From contig NC_014926.1 in the NCBI RefSeq assembly GCF_000185805.1, positions 1,172,501 to 1,236,500 of the forward strand: a DNA stretch of 64,000 nt. Direction: 5' to 3'. Positions within the stretch are counted from its first letter, which is position 1, and each line of letters starts with the position of its first letter. The notes beneath the pieces were generated by a model. That model did not search any database and was not told where the DNA came from. It saw nothing but the letters and a program-made list of their open reading frames with translations. This DNA comes from Thermovibrio ammonificans HB-1. Its GTDB lineage: Bacteria > Aquificota > Aquificia > Desulfurobacteriales > Desulfurobacteriaceae. This document shows, one piece after another, positions 1-9,566 of the stretch. The translations under genes and the position numbers were made by a program.

Positions 1-1224
<1,224 letters not shown>

Positions 1225-1373
1225 AAGAAATTGGAGTCAAGGTGAAACTCGAATCCGCCCGTAGGAGAACAACCCTACGGAACACCTCAAGGGAAAGCCG
1301 TAAAGGCTTGAGGACTCAGCGCAGGTGCGTGTCCCTTATTCTCCTGTCAAAGACCTCCGTTTGGCGCGGAGGT
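1225..1373 (-). other. 16S rRNA leader with processing hairpins
   Basis: Transcribed spacer between the rRNA promoters and the mature 16S 5' end. Three perfect short stems are visible: 1353-1373 (7 bp, arms ACCTCCG/CGGAGGT), 1285-1313 (7 bp, CCTCAAG/CTTGAGG) and 1259-1280 (7 bp, CCGTAGG/CCTACGG). Leaders of this kind carry antitermination signals and the 5' strand of the RNase III processing stem. The 3' strand would lie outside the window, so that assignment is inference. No protein-coding signal is seen. Confidence 0.6.
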
Positions 1374-1375
1374 TT

Positions 1376-1403
1376 AATTTAGGCTTTCTTCCTCCGCTGT
1401 CAA
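1376..1403 (-). promoter_or_regulatory. rRNA promoter P2
   Basis: On the minus strand a perfect -35 box TTGACA (1398-1403) is followed after 16 nt by TAAATT (1376-1381). It is the promoter nearer to the 16S gene. The matched -35 and the position upstream of an rRNA leader make it convincing; the -10 box is weaker than that of P1. Confidence 0.7.
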
Positions 1404-1435
1404 CCCCTTTCGGGGCTCAAACTTGACGGTGGAGA

Positions 1436-1464
1436 AATATAGGAAGCTCCCATCCGGGTGTCAA
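1436..1464 (-). promoter_or_regulatory. rRNA promoter P1
   Basis: On the minus strand TTGACA (1459-1464), a 17-nt spacer, and TATATT (1436-1441) form a near-consensus sigma70 promoter. It lies only a few bases past the cmk stop codon (1470), so the rRNA operon starts directly downstream of the cmk operon with no separate gap. Confidence 0.75.
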
Positions 1465-1469
1465 CCGGT

Positions 1470-2129
1470 TTAGGGGTCGTTTTTTATCAGTTTTTCTACT
1501 TCTTGTAATACCTCTTCAAGGGTTTTTCCCGTAGAGTCTATGATTACTGCCCCTTCGGGGACTTTAAGAGGAGCAAAGGGACGGTTCTCATCTTTACGGT
1601 CTCGCTCTACTATTTCCTTAAGTACTTCTTCGTAGGAGAGGTTAAATCCTTTCCTTTTAAGCTCTTCAAGTCTCCTCTTTGCGCGCTCTTGAGAGGAGGC
1701 CGTTAGGTAGATTTTCAGCTGGGCTTCGGGGAATATGTAGCTTCCGGCATCCCTGCCGTCTACTACTACTTTTTTTCCACGGGCCAGTTTCCTGAGTATC
1801 TGGACGACAACTTCTCTTACTTCGGGATATTGAGCCACTTGTGAGGCCCACTTACCGGCTTCAGGAGTTCTTATCTGTCGGGTTACATCCTCTCCGTTTA
1901 GGAGAACTTTTCCGTTCTGCAGCTCTACGGAGATTGAACGGGCGACGTTAAGGACTTTTTTTTCGTCTGAGAGGTCTACTCCCCTCTGCACGCAGGCGTA
2001 ACCGATTGTTCTGTAGAGGGCCCCCGAATCCAGGTGAAGGTAGCCGAATTTTTTCGCTATCTCTTTTGCAAGGGTGCTCTTTCCCGCTCCGGCAGGACCG
2101 TCTATTGTGATAATTGTGGGCTCGGGCAT
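1470..2129 (-). CDS. cmk: Cytidylate kinase
   Basis: Phosphorylates CMP/dCMP with ATP in the cytoplasm for nucleotide recycling. The 219-residue product has the P-loop GPAGAGKST at about residues 11-19, the substrate-binding motif LDSGALYRTIG at about 33-43, the VVVDGRDAGSYIFP stretch near 120, and the lid region ERAKRRLEEL; the length is normal for bacterial Cmk. The ATG start directly abuts the TAG stop of the upstream pncB gene, so translation is probably coupled. It is the last gene of a minus-strand run and is followed at once by the rRNA promoters. Confidence 0.96.
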   Translation of the reverse strand: MPEPTIITIDGPAGAGKSTLAKEIAKKFGYLHLDSGALYRTIGYACVQRGVDLSDEKKVLNVARSISVELQNGKVLLNGEDVTRQIRTPEAGKWASQVAQYPEVREVVVQILRKLARGKKVVVDGRDAGSYIFPEAQLKIYLTASSQERAKRRLEELKRKGFNLSYEEVLKEIVERDRKDENRPFAPLKVPEGAVIIDSTGKTLEEVLQEVEKLIKNDP

Positions 2130-3449
2130 CTATCCTCCAAGGAGTTCTTCTTCAAGCTGTTTGTAGAGCTTCAAAACCCCTTCAGATACTTCGGGAAGCC
2201 AGTTCACCTGGGTATAGATGTTCTTCAAAGGTGCAGGAACCCGAGAGAAGAGCTCTATAAAGCGCTCCCTGATTCGGGAGAGGGAGAGAGGAGAGATAAC
2301 CGGAGAACCGTTAATAACTATCTTCTCAAGGAGCGGCTCCCCGGGTGAGCTTTCGGTCACAAGGGTAAGTCTGTCTTTCCAGGTTGAGTAGTCTCTGTAA
2401 ACTTGCTTTCTCCCGGGATACATCTTTTTGCCGGTGCTGGTTTTCATTATCGGTCTTCCTTCAACTTCTACAAGTTTATAGACGAAATCTACGTAAGGTG
2501 CGTCGGAGGAAGTTCCCACTTTCGTCCCAACGCCGAAGGCATCTACGGGAGCACCGGCCGAGAGTACTTGGTCTATTTTGTACTCGTCGAGCCCTCCGCT
2601 GAGGATTATTTTGGCCGAGCGAAAGCCTTCTCTGTCGAGGATTTCCCTGGCAAGCTTCGACAGTTCAACAAGGTCGCCGCTGTCTATTCGGACACCTTTA
2701 AGTTCAACTCCGAGCTCTTTTGCGACCTCAATGGCCCTCTTTATACCCCTTACAGGGTCGTAGGTATCAACTATCAAGACGGAGTGGCTGGGAAAGGTCT
2801 CAAGGTAGGCCCTGAAGGCCTCTTTTTCTGAGCGAAAGGCCATTATGAATGAGTGGGCCACCGTTCCTACAACTGGAACGGAGTAGAGCTTCCCAGCCAA
2901 AACGTTAGAGGTTCCGGCAAATCCCACGGCGTAGCTTGCCTTCGCCACTTTCAAACCGGCATCGGTGCCGTGGGTTCTACGGAGAGAGAAGTCTACTACG
3001 GTTTTACCCCGAGAAACCGCAACCACCCTTGCGGCTTTAGAGGCTATCAGGACGAGGGGGTGGAGCTGGTTCATTAGGAGAGTTTCAAGCAGTTGGGCCT
3101 GGTGTATGGGAGCTTCAACCCTCACCACAGGTTCGTAGGGGAAGAAGAGCTCGCCGTCTTTAAAGGCGTAAACCGTTCCGGTGAATTCAAACTCTTTCAA
3201 GTAGTCGAGAAACCAGTCGGGGAAGAGCTTCAGGGAGTTTAGGTAGTCTATATCGTCGGGGGTGAACCTTAAAGACTCAACAACTTTTAGGATTTCCTCT
3301 CTGCCCAGGAAAACGAGGAAGTTCCTGTTCTTGGGAAGCTCCCGGACGAAGAGCTCAAAGGCGGCCTCTCCGGTTTTCCCGGAGTTAAGGTAGGCGCACA
3401 TCATGGTAAGCTGATAGAGGTCGGTCACAAGGGGAGATAGGTTCATCAT
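2130..3449 (-). CDS. pncB: Nicotinate phosphoribosyltransferase
   Basis: Makes nicotinate mononucleotide from nicotinate and PRPP in NAD salvage. The 439-residue product starts with the family signature [15 protein letters not shown], carries the active-site region [12 protein letters not shown] near 155-167, and has the phosphate-binding C-terminal motif [20 protein letters not shown] near 325. Length and motifs match the PncB2/NAPRTase family rather than quinolinate PRTase. Its start overlaps the nth stop by 4 nt (ATGA type) and its stop abuts cmk, which indicates one transcript. Confidence 0.95.
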   Translation of the reverse strand: MMNLSPLVTDLYQLTMMCAYLNSGKTGEAAFELFVRELPKNRNFLVFLGREEILKVVESLRFTPDDIDYLNSLKLFPDWFLDYLKEFEFTGTVYAFKDGELFFPYEPVVRVEAPIHQAQLLETLLMNQLHPLVLIASKAARVVAVSRGKTVVDFSLRRTHGTDAGLKVAKASYAVGFAGTSNVLAGKLYSVPVVGTVAHSFIMAFRSEKEAFRAYLETFPSHSVLIVDTYDPVRGIKRAIEVAKELGVELKGVRIDSGDLVELSKLAREILDREGFRSAKIILSGGLDEYKIDQVLSAGAPVDAFGVGTKVGTSSDAPYVDFVYKLVEVEGRPIMKTSTGKKMYPGRKQVYRDYSTWKDRLTLVTESSPGEPLLEKIVINGSPVISPLSLSRIRERFIELFSRVPAPLKNIYTQVNWLPEVSEGVLKLYKQLEEELLGG

Positions 3450-4105
3450 CTGCTCCTTTTAACGCCCACTTTTTTACACAGGTGCTCTATCGGGCACTGA
3501 GAGCACTTAGGTGATATAGGCCGGCAGATGTGCTGACCGAGAGCTACCAAGAGGTCGTTTATCTCTATCCAGAACTCCTTCGGGAGCTTCTCCCTGAGGG
3601 CAAACTCAGTCTCCTCGGGCGTTTTGGTCTTTACAAAACCCAACCGGTTCATTATCCGGTGAACGTGGGTATCAACGCAGATGCCGGGCTTTTTAAAGCC
3701 TTGAGTAACAACTAAGTTGGCCGTTTTCCTGCCGACTCCGGGAAGTTTGAGGAGCTCTTCCAAGTCGGAGGGCACCTGCCCGCCGTAGTGCTCAACAAGT
3801 ATCCTCGCAATCTCTTTAAGGTTCTTAGCCTTTCGGTTGTAAAAGCCGACCGGGTAAATCAGGGAGGCAATCTCTTCTTCAGAGAGCTTCAGGAGCTTCT
3901 CGGGAGTATCCGCAACCTGAAAAAGCCTTCGGGCCGCCTCCGCCGTAACCTCGTCTTTGGTTCTGAGGCTCAAAACGGTTGCAACGAGTATTTTAAACGG
4001 GTCGGTTCCCATCTGCCCCATAAGGGTCACAACGGGAACCGCCCACTCTTTCTTGGCCTCCCTCAGTATCTCAACGATTCTGGATATCCTCTCCTTCTCC
4101 GTCAA
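3446..4105 (-). CDS. nth: Endonuclease III (DNA glycosylase/AP lyase)
   Basis: Removes oxidised pyrimidines and cleaves abasic sites. The 219-residue product has the helix-hairpin-helix [13 protein letters not shown], with the catalytic Lys in GRKTA, and the catalytic Asp in [15 protein letters not shown]. The C-terminal [4Fe-4S] loop has the exact C-x6-C-x2-C-x5-C spacing ([17 protein letters not shown]). The only good start in frame is TTG at 4105, which overlaps the 3' end of kdsA by 35 nt. The overlap is long, but the N-terminal helix it encodes ([17 protein letters not shown]) fits the family. Confidence 0.95.
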   Translation of the reverse strand: MTEKERISRIVEILREAKKEWAVPVVTLMGQMGTDPFKILVATVLSLRTKDEVTAEAARRLFQVADTPEKLLKLSEEEIASLIYPVGFYNRKAKNLKEIARILVEHYGGQVPSDLEELLKLPGVGRKTANLVVTQGFKKPGICVDTHVHRIMNRLGFVKTKTPEETEFALREKLPKEFWIEINDLLVALGQHICRPISPKCSQCPIEHLCKKVGVKRSR

Positions 4106-4880
4106 AGAGCTCCCCCACGCAGGATTTGAGCTTTATTAGTTTACCAATCAGCTCCCTGAAGCCGTTAAGGGGCACCATGTTGGGGCCGTCGGAGAGGGCT
4201 TTGTCGGGGTTCGGGTGGGTCTCGAAGAAGAGCCCGTCTGCTCCAACGGCTACGGCAGCCCTCGCCAAGTAGGGAACGAAACGGCGGTCGCCCCCGCTTG
4301 CCCTGCCGAGGCCCCCGGGCCTCTGAACCGAGTGGGTGGCGTCGAAGACGACTTTATCGGCAAACTCCTCCATTACCGGAATGGAGCGGAAGTCTACAAC
4401 GAGGTTGTTGTAGCCAAAAGTGGTTCCTCGCTCGGTTACCCAAACCTCCCTGCCGCCGCTCCTTCTCACCTTTTCTACGGCGTTCTCCATATCCCACGGG
4501 GCCATAAACTGCCCCTTCTTTATGTTCACCGTTTTTCCGGTTCCGGCCGCCGCCACCAAGAGGTCGGTCTGACGGCAGAGGAAGGCCGGTATCTGGATAA
4601 CGTCGGCAACTTCGGCAACCTTTTCCGCCTGCCACGGCTCGTGAATGTCGGTTGTAACGGGCAGGCCGAGCTCCTCTTTAACCTCTTTCAGCACCTCAAG
4701 CCCCCTTTCAAGGCCGGGCCCCCTGAAGGAGTCGAGGGAGCTCCTGTTGGCCTTATCGAAGGAGGCCTTGAAGATGAAGGTGTGTTCGGGGTAGAGGGAC
4801 TGAAGCTCCTTAACCGCCCGTGCCACCTCAAAAACCGTTCCTTTATCCTCAATAACGCACGGTCCTGCTATTACTATCAT
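4071..4880 (-). CDS. kdsA: 3-deoxy-D-manno-octulosonate 8-phosphate synthase
   Basis: Condenses arabinose 5-phosphate and PEP to KDO-8-P for lipopolysaccharide inner core, so the cell makes LPS. The 269-residue product has the N-terminal AGPCVIED, the [11 protein letters not shown] loop, DIHEPWQ and the [11 protein letters not shown] motif. The Cys of AGPC together with the His of DATHS and the Glu in FFETHPNPD are the metal ligands of the metal-dependent KdsA class known from Aquifex (family knowledge). The start ATG is preceded by AGAGGTGG. The upstream neighbour is an unrelated PD-(D/E)XK-like gene 11 nt away. Confidence 0.96.
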   Translation of the reverse strand: MIVIAGPCVIEDKGTVFEVARAVKELQSLYPEHTFIFKASFDKANRSSLDSFRGPGLERGLEVLKEVKEELGLPVTTDIHEPWQAEKVAEVADVIQIPAFLCRQTDLLVAAAGTGKTVNIKKGQFMAPWDMENAVEKVRRSGGREVWVTERGTTFGYNNLVVDFRSIPVMEEFADKVVFDATHSVQRPGGLGRASGGDRRFVPYLARAAVAVGADGLFFETHPNPDKALSDGPNMVPLNGFRELIGKLIKLKSCVGELFDGEGEDIQNR

Positions 4881-4891
4881 TTAGCCACCTC

Positions 4892-5518
4892 TTAACGTTT
4901 TATGATGCAGGCTAATGCTCCCCAAGAGCTATCCTCATCTCTAACGGTTTTAATTAGTGAGTCCTTAATAAAGGACGGATTACTGAGTTTTGTTCCAGCG
5001 ACTTTATCTATGAGTTTTTCGACGTTACCTATTACCTCTTCCACGCGCTCCTTCGAAGATTTTGTTCTTCCACTGCATCTATCCGTGTAAGCAACTATCA
5101 TTCCAAATTGAACTGTAGAGTCCCTTTTTAAATTGAGAAGGTCGCAAATTCTATGAACATCTTTTTCTAATGGCTTATAGTTTGAGCTCCGAAGGACTTT
5201 AACCTCTACAATACCTCTCAATGTTCCGTCCTTCCACCAAATAGAGAGATCACTCCTTTTGTTTTGAGTTAACCTCTTGGGATATCTTCCTGGGCGGCAG
5301 CTGTTTGAATAGGCTATATTGTTATTCATATCTTCCTCTAAAGTCACCCAAACACCAGCTTTCCCTAAACTCTCAAATATCTTAGAGGTTAAATAGTACT
5401 CGGGGGCAGCCCACAACCACTCTCCCGTTATTTCGTAGTACTTCTTCCATGCCACGGCCACCCCCCTTAAGGCAACATCTACAATAGTTTCCATACTTAT
5501 TTTTCCTGAGCCAGACAT
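4892..5518 (-). CDS. PD-(D/E)XK nuclease-like protein of unknown role
   Basis: The family is not recognised by name. The 208-residue protein has one clear feature: at about residues 88-108 it reads RSDLSIWW, then after a short loop GIVEVKVLRSS. This is the D-x(n)-E-x-K spacing of the PD-(D/E)XK nuclease core (D about 90, E-V-K about 103-105). No fused DNA-binding or methylase domain is seen. The gene is visibly richer in A+T than kdsA and the synthase gene on either side, and it uses AGA/ATA/TTA codons more often. It sits between them with gaps of 11 and 25 nt, so it looks like an acquired gene placed in a housekeeping operon. It could be an orphan restriction-like or DUF-type nuclease; activity is unproven. 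Confidence 0.7.
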   Translation of the reverse strand: MSGSGKISMETIVDVALRGVAVAWKKYYEITGEWLWAAPEYYLTSKIFESLGKAGVWVTLEEDMNNNIAYSNSCRPGRYPKRLTQNKRSDLSIWWKDGTLRGIVEVKVLRSSNYKPLEKDVHRICDLLNLKRDSTVQFGMIVAYTDRCSGRTKSSKERVEEVIGNVEKLIDKVAGTKLSNPSFIKDSLIKTVRDEDSSWGALACIIKR

Positions 5519-5543
5519 AGTGTTTACCCTCCCTGAAACACGA

Positions 5544-6299
5544 TTATCCCTCCTCCTCGAGGCCTGCCGCCTTCTTAAGCCGTTTCACCTCTTCGGGTGT
5601 AAGCTCCCGGTAGTAACCCTTGGGAAGGTCTCCCAGCTTCACGGGGCCTATTGCCACCCTTTTGAGTTTTAAAACTCCGTGGTCGAACCGGTCGAAGAAT
5701 CGCCTGACCACCCTGTTCTTGCCCTGGTCTATGGTTATCTGAACGTAGGTGTTACGGCCCGTTTTACTCGGGTGCAAGAGCTTCACATCAAGGGGCTTTA
5801 TGAAGAACTTCTTCCCCTTGTCGTCAACCAGCAGGGCTCCCTTTTTCATACGCTCAATCTCGGCAGGCTTAACCCTTCCCTTCACCTTGGCTATGTAGGT
5901 TTTGGGAACGTGGTAGCGGGGATGGGCGAGCCTGTCGGCAAGCTCCCCGTCGTTGGTCATTATGAGCAGACCTTCGGTGTTGTAGTCGAGCCTGCCCACC
6001 GGGAAGAGGCGAACCGGGTAGTTCCGGAAGTAGTCGGCAACTATGGGCCTTTTGTCGCCGGGAGCCCTTTCCATTGCGGTGAGAACGCCCTGAGGCTTGT
6101 TAAAGGCTATGTAAACGAACTTATTGGGCAGTCGAACCCTTTCGCCGTCTACTTTAACAACGTCCTTTTTGGGGTCTACCTCAACGGCGGGGGAATCTAC
6201 AACTTGGCCGTTAACCTCTACGCGGCCCTGCTTTATTAGCTCTTCAACCTTCCTTCTGGCGCCAAAGCCGGCATAGGCAAGGAATTTGTTTAATCTCAT
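5544..6299 (-). CDS. RsuA/RluB-family rRNA pseudouridine synthase
   Basis: Isomerises a uridine in 16S or 23S rRNA. The protein has an N-terminal S4 RNA-binding domain (MRLNKFLAYAGFGARRKVEELI), then the catalytic core with the family motif VGRLDYNTEGLLIMTNDGELA, where the Asp is the catalytic nucleophile, and a C-terminal GKNRVVRRFF segment. An in-frame ATG at 6311 exists, but the ATG at 6299 follows GGAGGGAGAG and gives the usual MRLNKFL start (251 residues), so it is preferred. It heads the minus-strand run down to cmk. Whether the target is RluB- or RsuA-type cannot be told from sequence alone; a second paralogue lies at 9553-10269. Confidence 0.9.
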   Translation of the reverse strand: MRLNKFLAYAGFGARRKVEELIKQGRVEVNGQVVDSPAVEVDPKKDVVKVDGERVRLPNKFVYIAFNKPQGVLTAMERAPGDKRPIVADYFRNYPVRLFPVGRLDYNTEGLLIMTNDGELADRLAHPRYHVPKTYIAKVKGRVKPAEIERMKKGALLVDDKGKKFFIKPLDVKLLHPSKTGRNTYVQITIDQGKNRVVRRFFDRFDHGVLKLKRVAIGPVKLGDLPKGYYRELTPEEVKRLKKAAGLEEEG

Positions 6300-6325
6300 C
6301 TCTCCCTCCATAAAACACTATTCCT

Positions 6326-6331
6326 TATAAT
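6326..6331 (+). promoter_or_regulatory. -10 box for the deoC operon
   Basis: A perfect TATAAT lies in the 65-nt divergent gap, 34 nt before the deoC start. No convincing -35 box is found 17 nt upstream. The same AT-rich stretch read on the minus strand gives TTAATC-N16-TATAAG for the opposite operon, so the region probably serves both directions. Confidence 0.45.
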
Positions 6332-6364
6332 AAAATTGATTTATGGATTAACGGAGAAGCCGGA

Positions 6365-7030
6365 ATGAAAAGCAACAAAAAAGAGCTTCTATCTAAAATA
6401 GACTACGCAATTCTAAAGGCCACAACCACGGCGGAGGAGGTTCTCAAAGGGGCCGACGCAACAAGGGAGTACGGCTTTGCCACCCTGTGCGTTTTCCCGA
6501 AGTTCATAAAAGTTGCAAGAACGCTACTGCCCCAGGAGAAGGTGTGCACCGTTGTCGGGTTTCCCCTCTCCCCCTCGCCGCTGGAGGTTAAGCTGGCCGA
6601 GCTCTACAGGTGTTGCGAAGACGGGGCAGGGGAGATAGACGTTGTAGTAGACCTGGGAGCCGTTAAGTCGGGCGACTGGGAAAGCGTAGAGCGGGAGCTT
6701 AAGGAGCTCCGGGAGGCCGCCCCCGATAGGGTGTTGAAGCTGATAATAGAGTGCTGTTACCTGTCGGACGAAGAGAAGAGAACGGTGTGTATGCTGGCGG
6801 CCGAAAACGGCTGGGACTTTGTAAAAACCTCTACCGGCTACGGCACCTACGGAGCAACACCCTGCGATGTTGAGCTGCTGAGCGAGTGCACGGGAGGCCT
6901 GTTGAAGGTTAAGGCGGCAGGTGGTATAAAGAGCCTTGAACAGGTTGAGAAGTTCTTAAAGGCTGGAGCCGACAGGATTGGAACGAGCTCAGCAATCGAA
7001 ATCGCAAAAGAGCTGCTGTTTAGTAGGTAA
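6365..7030 (+). CDS. deoC: Deoxyribose-phosphate aldolase
   Basis: Cleaves 2-deoxyribose 5-phosphate to glyceraldehyde 3-phosphate and acetaldehyde in deoxynucleoside catabolism. The 221-residue protein shows the IDYAILKATTTAEEV start, the GAGEIDVVVDLGAVKSGDW strand, the Schiff-base lysine in FVKTSTGYGTYGAT (near residue 157) and the second conserved lysine in LKVKAAGGIKS (near 185). GGAGAAGCC precedes the ATG. It is first in a plus-strand run, and its last 53 nt overlap the predicted start of ribF. Confidence 0.95.
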   Translation: MKSNKKELLSKIDYAILKATTTAEEVLKGADATREYGFATLCVFPKFIKVARTLLPQEKVCTVVGFPLSPSPLEVKLAELYRCCEDGAGEIDVVVDLGAVKSGDWESVERELKELREAAPDRVLKLIIECCYLSDEEKRTVCMLAAENGWDFVKTSTGYGTYGATPCDVELLSECTGGLLKVKAAGGIKSLEQVEKFLKAGADRIGTSSAIEIAKELLFSR

Positions 7031-7856
7031 GTTCTCGGCACTCCACAGAGGCCACAGGAAGCTCATAGAGGAAGCCAAAAAGCGCTGTTCGGATGTTAAG
7101 CTCGTAACGGTAAAAAGGGGTGAGCAGCTCTTCTCCGGGGAGGAGAGGGAAGAGCTGCTTAAAGAGCTCCGGGTTGAAAGCGTAGAGCTCCCCTTCGAGC
7201 ATATAAAAGAGCTCTCCCCCGAGGAGTTCCTGAAGCTCCTGAAGGAGATGGGATGCTCCGTACTTGTTGTCGGGAAGGAGTGGAGGTTCGGAAAGGGGCG
7301 CTCGGGAACCGCAGAAACGGCTAAGAAGCTGGGCAGGAAGCTCGGCATAGAAGTGGTTACCGTAGAGCCCGTTAAGGAGGGGGAGTCGAAGATAAGCACG
7401 AGCGAAATAGTGAAGCTCCTCAGAGAGGGGAGCATAGAGGAAGCCAACAGGCTTTTAGGCTTCAACTACTTCACGGTAGGCACCGTAGAGAGAGGAAAGG
7501 GACTCGGCAGAAGGCTGGGCTTTCCCACCCTAAACGTTAAGGTAAAGGAGCTTCCGCTCCCTTACGGCGTTTACGCTGTGAACCTGGTAATTGAAGGGAG
7601 AAAACTGCCGGCGGTTGCCAACTACGGAGTAAGGCCAACTGTAGAGAGAGACTCAAAGCCCGTCCTTGAAGTTCACGTTCCCAAAGCACACCTTCCCCAG
7701 CTGTACGGGAAGAGGGTCAGAGTTGAGTTCCTGAAGTTCCTGCGGCCGGAAAAGCGCTTTTCTACCGTTGAAGAGCTGAAAAACCAGATTAAATTAGACT
7801 TAAAAAAATTTCAAACAGTTTTGGAGGAGAGAGTTGGAAGAGAACAGGAAGTTTAG
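6978..7856 (+). CDS. ribF: Bifunctional riboflavin kinase / FAD synthetase
   Basis: Makes FMN and then FAD from riboflavin. The N-terminal nucleotidyltransferase domain has VGKFSALHRGHRKLI (the GxFxxxHxGH motif), LVVGKEWRFGKGRSG and the KISTSEIVKLLREG signature. The C-terminal kinase domain has GLGRRLGFPTLNV and GVYAV. No ATG/GTG lies before the GKF motif; the only candidate is TTG at 6978, inside the end of deoC (53-nt overlap), with ACAGGA just upstream. The start is therefore provisional, but the domain assignment is firm. The first motif reads GKFSALHRGH where GNFDGVHLGH is usual. Confidence 0.92.
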   Translation: MERAQQSKSQKSCCLVGKFSALHRGHRKLIEEAKKRCSDVKLVTVKRGEQLFSGEEREELLKELRVESVELPFEHIKELSPEEFLKLLKEMGCSVLVVGKEWRFGKGRSGTAETAKKLGRKLGIEVVTVEPVKEGESKISTSEIVKLLREGSIEEANRLLGFNYFTVGTVERGKGLGRRLGFPTLNVKVKELPLPYGVYAVNLVIEGRKLPAVANYGVRPTVERDSKPVLEVHVPKAHLPQLYGKRVRVEFLKFLRPEKRFSTVEELKNQIKLDLKKFQTVLEERVGREQEV

Positions 7857-8751
7857 GTCCGGTTACGTTGCCATACTTGGCAGGCCCAACGTGGGTAAGT
7901 CTACCCTACTCAACAGCCTGCTCGGAACGAAGGTGGCCATAGTTACCGACAAGCCGCAAACAACCAGACACAGGATAGTCGGAGTTAAACACCTCAAAGA
8001 CGCCCAGATAGTTTTCCTGGACACTCCCGGAATCCACAAGGAGAAGTTCGAGCTCAACCGCTACATGAACGAAATAGCCTTCAGCGTTGTTCCCGACGCC
8101 GACATCATCCTGTTCCTCATAGACGCCCGTCAGGGGCTTACCGAGGCCGATAGGAAGATTCTCCAGAAAATCGGGGAAGAGAAGCGCAAAGACACTAAAG
8201 TAATCGTGGTAATCAACAAGATAGACGGGGTAAACAAGGAAGAGCTCCTTCCTCTCATAGAGGAGATTCACAAGGAGTTCCCCTTTGTAGACGAGATAAT
8301 ACCCATATCGGCCTCCAGGGGAACAAACCTGGACAGGCTCTTAGAGCTGCTTTTAAAGTACCTGCCGGAAGGCCCCAAGTACTACGAAGAGCACATGGTA
8401 ACCGACCAACCGCTGGAGCAGTTCATAGCCGAGATAATCCGGGAGAAGATAATGCTCCTTACGAGGGAGGAGGTTCCCCACGCAACAACCGTTCAGGTTG
8501 TAAACATCCAGCCCGGAGACAAAAACCCCAACATGCTGGTTATAGACGCAGACATCATAGTGGAGAAGGACTCCCAAAAGGCAATCATCATAGGTAAGGG
8601 CGGGCAGAGGCTTAAAAAGATAGGGCAGCTTGCCCGGGAGGAGCTGGAGCAGCTCCTCGGTAAGAGGGTTTACCTGAGGCTCTGGGTAAAGGTAAAGGAG
8701 GACTGGAGAAGCAGGCCCGAGCAGCTCAGGGGTCTGGGATACTCCCTTTAA
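7834..8751 (+). CDS. era: GTPase Era
   Basis: A ribosome-assembly GTPase that binds the 3' end of 16S rRNA. The 305-residue product shows G1 GRPNVGKST, switch region KPQTTRHRIVG, G3 DTPGIHKEK and G4 NKIDGV, followed by a C-terminal KH domain with IIGKGGQRLKKIG. The start is TTG at 7834, directly after GGAGGAGAG, giving MEENRKFRSGYVAILGRPNVG; it overlaps the end of ribF by 23 nt. Length is normal for Era. Confidence 0.96.
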   Translation: MEENRKFRSGYVAILGRPNVGKSTLLNSLLGTKVAIVTDKPQTTRHRIVGVKHLKDAQIVFLDTPGIHKEKFELNRYMNEIAFSVVPDADIILFLIDARQGLTEADRKILQKIGEEKRKDTKVIVVINKIDGVNKEELLPLIEEIHKEFPFVDEIIPISASRGTNLDRLLELLLKYLPEGPKYYEEHMVTDQPLEQFIAEIIREKIMLLTREEVPHATTVQVVNIQPGDKNPNMLVIDADIIVEKDSQKAIIIGKGGQRLKKIGQLAREELEQLLGKRVYLRLWVKVKEDWRSRPEQLRGLGYSL

Positions 8752-8760
8752 GGAGAGGAG

Positions 8761-9159
8761 ATGAACAGAGAGCTGAAGGCGTTCCTGCTCTATGCCTACA
8801 CCTTTATATTCCTCTACATAGTAAACGGCATAATCAGGTGGCTCTTCATAAGGGGCCACCTTCCTTTTTTGCTGATGGTAGCCGTTGAGGCGGCGGTTAT
8901 GGCCGCGGGGCTGTTTTTCGCCTACAAGCTCCTTGCCGAGAAGTTCTTCGGGGTTTCAGACCTGAAAAGGGTGGTAAAAGGGTGGCTCGTTCAGTTTTCA
9001 CTCTTTGTGGTTCTTGCCTACCTGCTCTTTGCCTCCCTTGCAGCCGTGGTTAAAGTGCCCTCTTTCGTCCTCTTCATCTTTTTAAACGGAAGCCTGCTCC
9101 TCCTTTACTTCACCTACCGTTTTTCCGTTGAGAGGTTTCTCTTGGGAGGTAAAGGGTGA
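8761..9159 (+). CDS. Small integral membrane protein of unknown function (copy 1)
   Basis: Not recognised as a named family. The 132-residue product is almost wholly hydrophobic, with four likely membrane helices at about 8-28, 35-58, 73-97 and 100-118 and short basic loops. The ATG follows AAGGAGAGGAG, 9 nt after the era stop. It is followed with a GTGA overlap by another four-helix protein that shares its order of features, including GLFF[AG][YF]K near the end of helix 2 and FTY...SV.RF at the end of helix 4, so the two appear to be an old tandem duplication. Confidence 0.8.
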   Translation: MNRELKAFLLYAYTFIFLYIVNGIIRWLFIRGHLPFLLMVAVEAAVMAAGLFFAYKLLAEKFFGVSDLKRVVKGWLVQFSLFVVLAYLLFASLAAVVKVPSFVLFIFLNGSLLLLYFTYRFSVERFLLGGKG

Positions 9160-9566
9160 GGTTTCTCCAGGGAGCGGCACTCTACCTGTTCGTTTACCTC
9201 GTTCTTGGGCTTTTCAACTCGGCGGTTATGTACACGGCGGTGAAGTTCCTCCACATAACGCCGGCGGTAGCCCTGGGGCTGATAGTTGTAATAACGGTTG
9301 TGGGGCTCTTTTTCGGCTTTAAGAAGTCTGTTGAGCTCTTTTTCAGGGAGGAGTTTTCAGACTCTAAGCTCCTTATTGCCTGTATAGCACAGGTTATAGG
9401 GTTCGTGGTTGTTGCAACAACGGTAGAGGAGCTTTTGGCACCGGTTATAAAGAGCACAAAGCTGTTTCAGGTGGCCTCGGTTTTCATAAACTTTGCCGCC
9501 TTCTTCTTTACCTACTGGCTCTCTGTAAGGTTCATCCTTCTGAGGAGGAGAGGTGAGGCTGGATAA
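9156..9566 (+). CDS. Small integral membrane protein of unknown function (copy 2)
   Basis: A 136-residue protein with four likely membrane helices at about 8-30, 35-58, 76-98 and 105-125. It starts with GTG inside the stop of the preceding membrane gene (GTGA overlap) and its last codons overlap the GTG start of the following pseudouridine synthase. It resembles the preceding protein (GLFFGFKKSVELFF against GLFFAYKLLAEKFF). The pair may form a heteromeric membrane complex, but no function can be assigned. Confidence 0.8.
   Translation: MRFLQGAALYLFVYLVLGLFNSAVMYTAVKFLHITPAVALGLIVVITVVGLFFGFKKSVELFFREEFSDSKLLIACIAQVIGFVVVATTVEELLAPVIKSTKLFQVASVFINFAAFFFTYWLSVRFILLRRRGEAG

Noticed and set aside
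4892-5518. A complete restriction-modification system
   Set aside because: Only a nuclease-like gene is present; no methyltransferase or specificity gene lies next to it.
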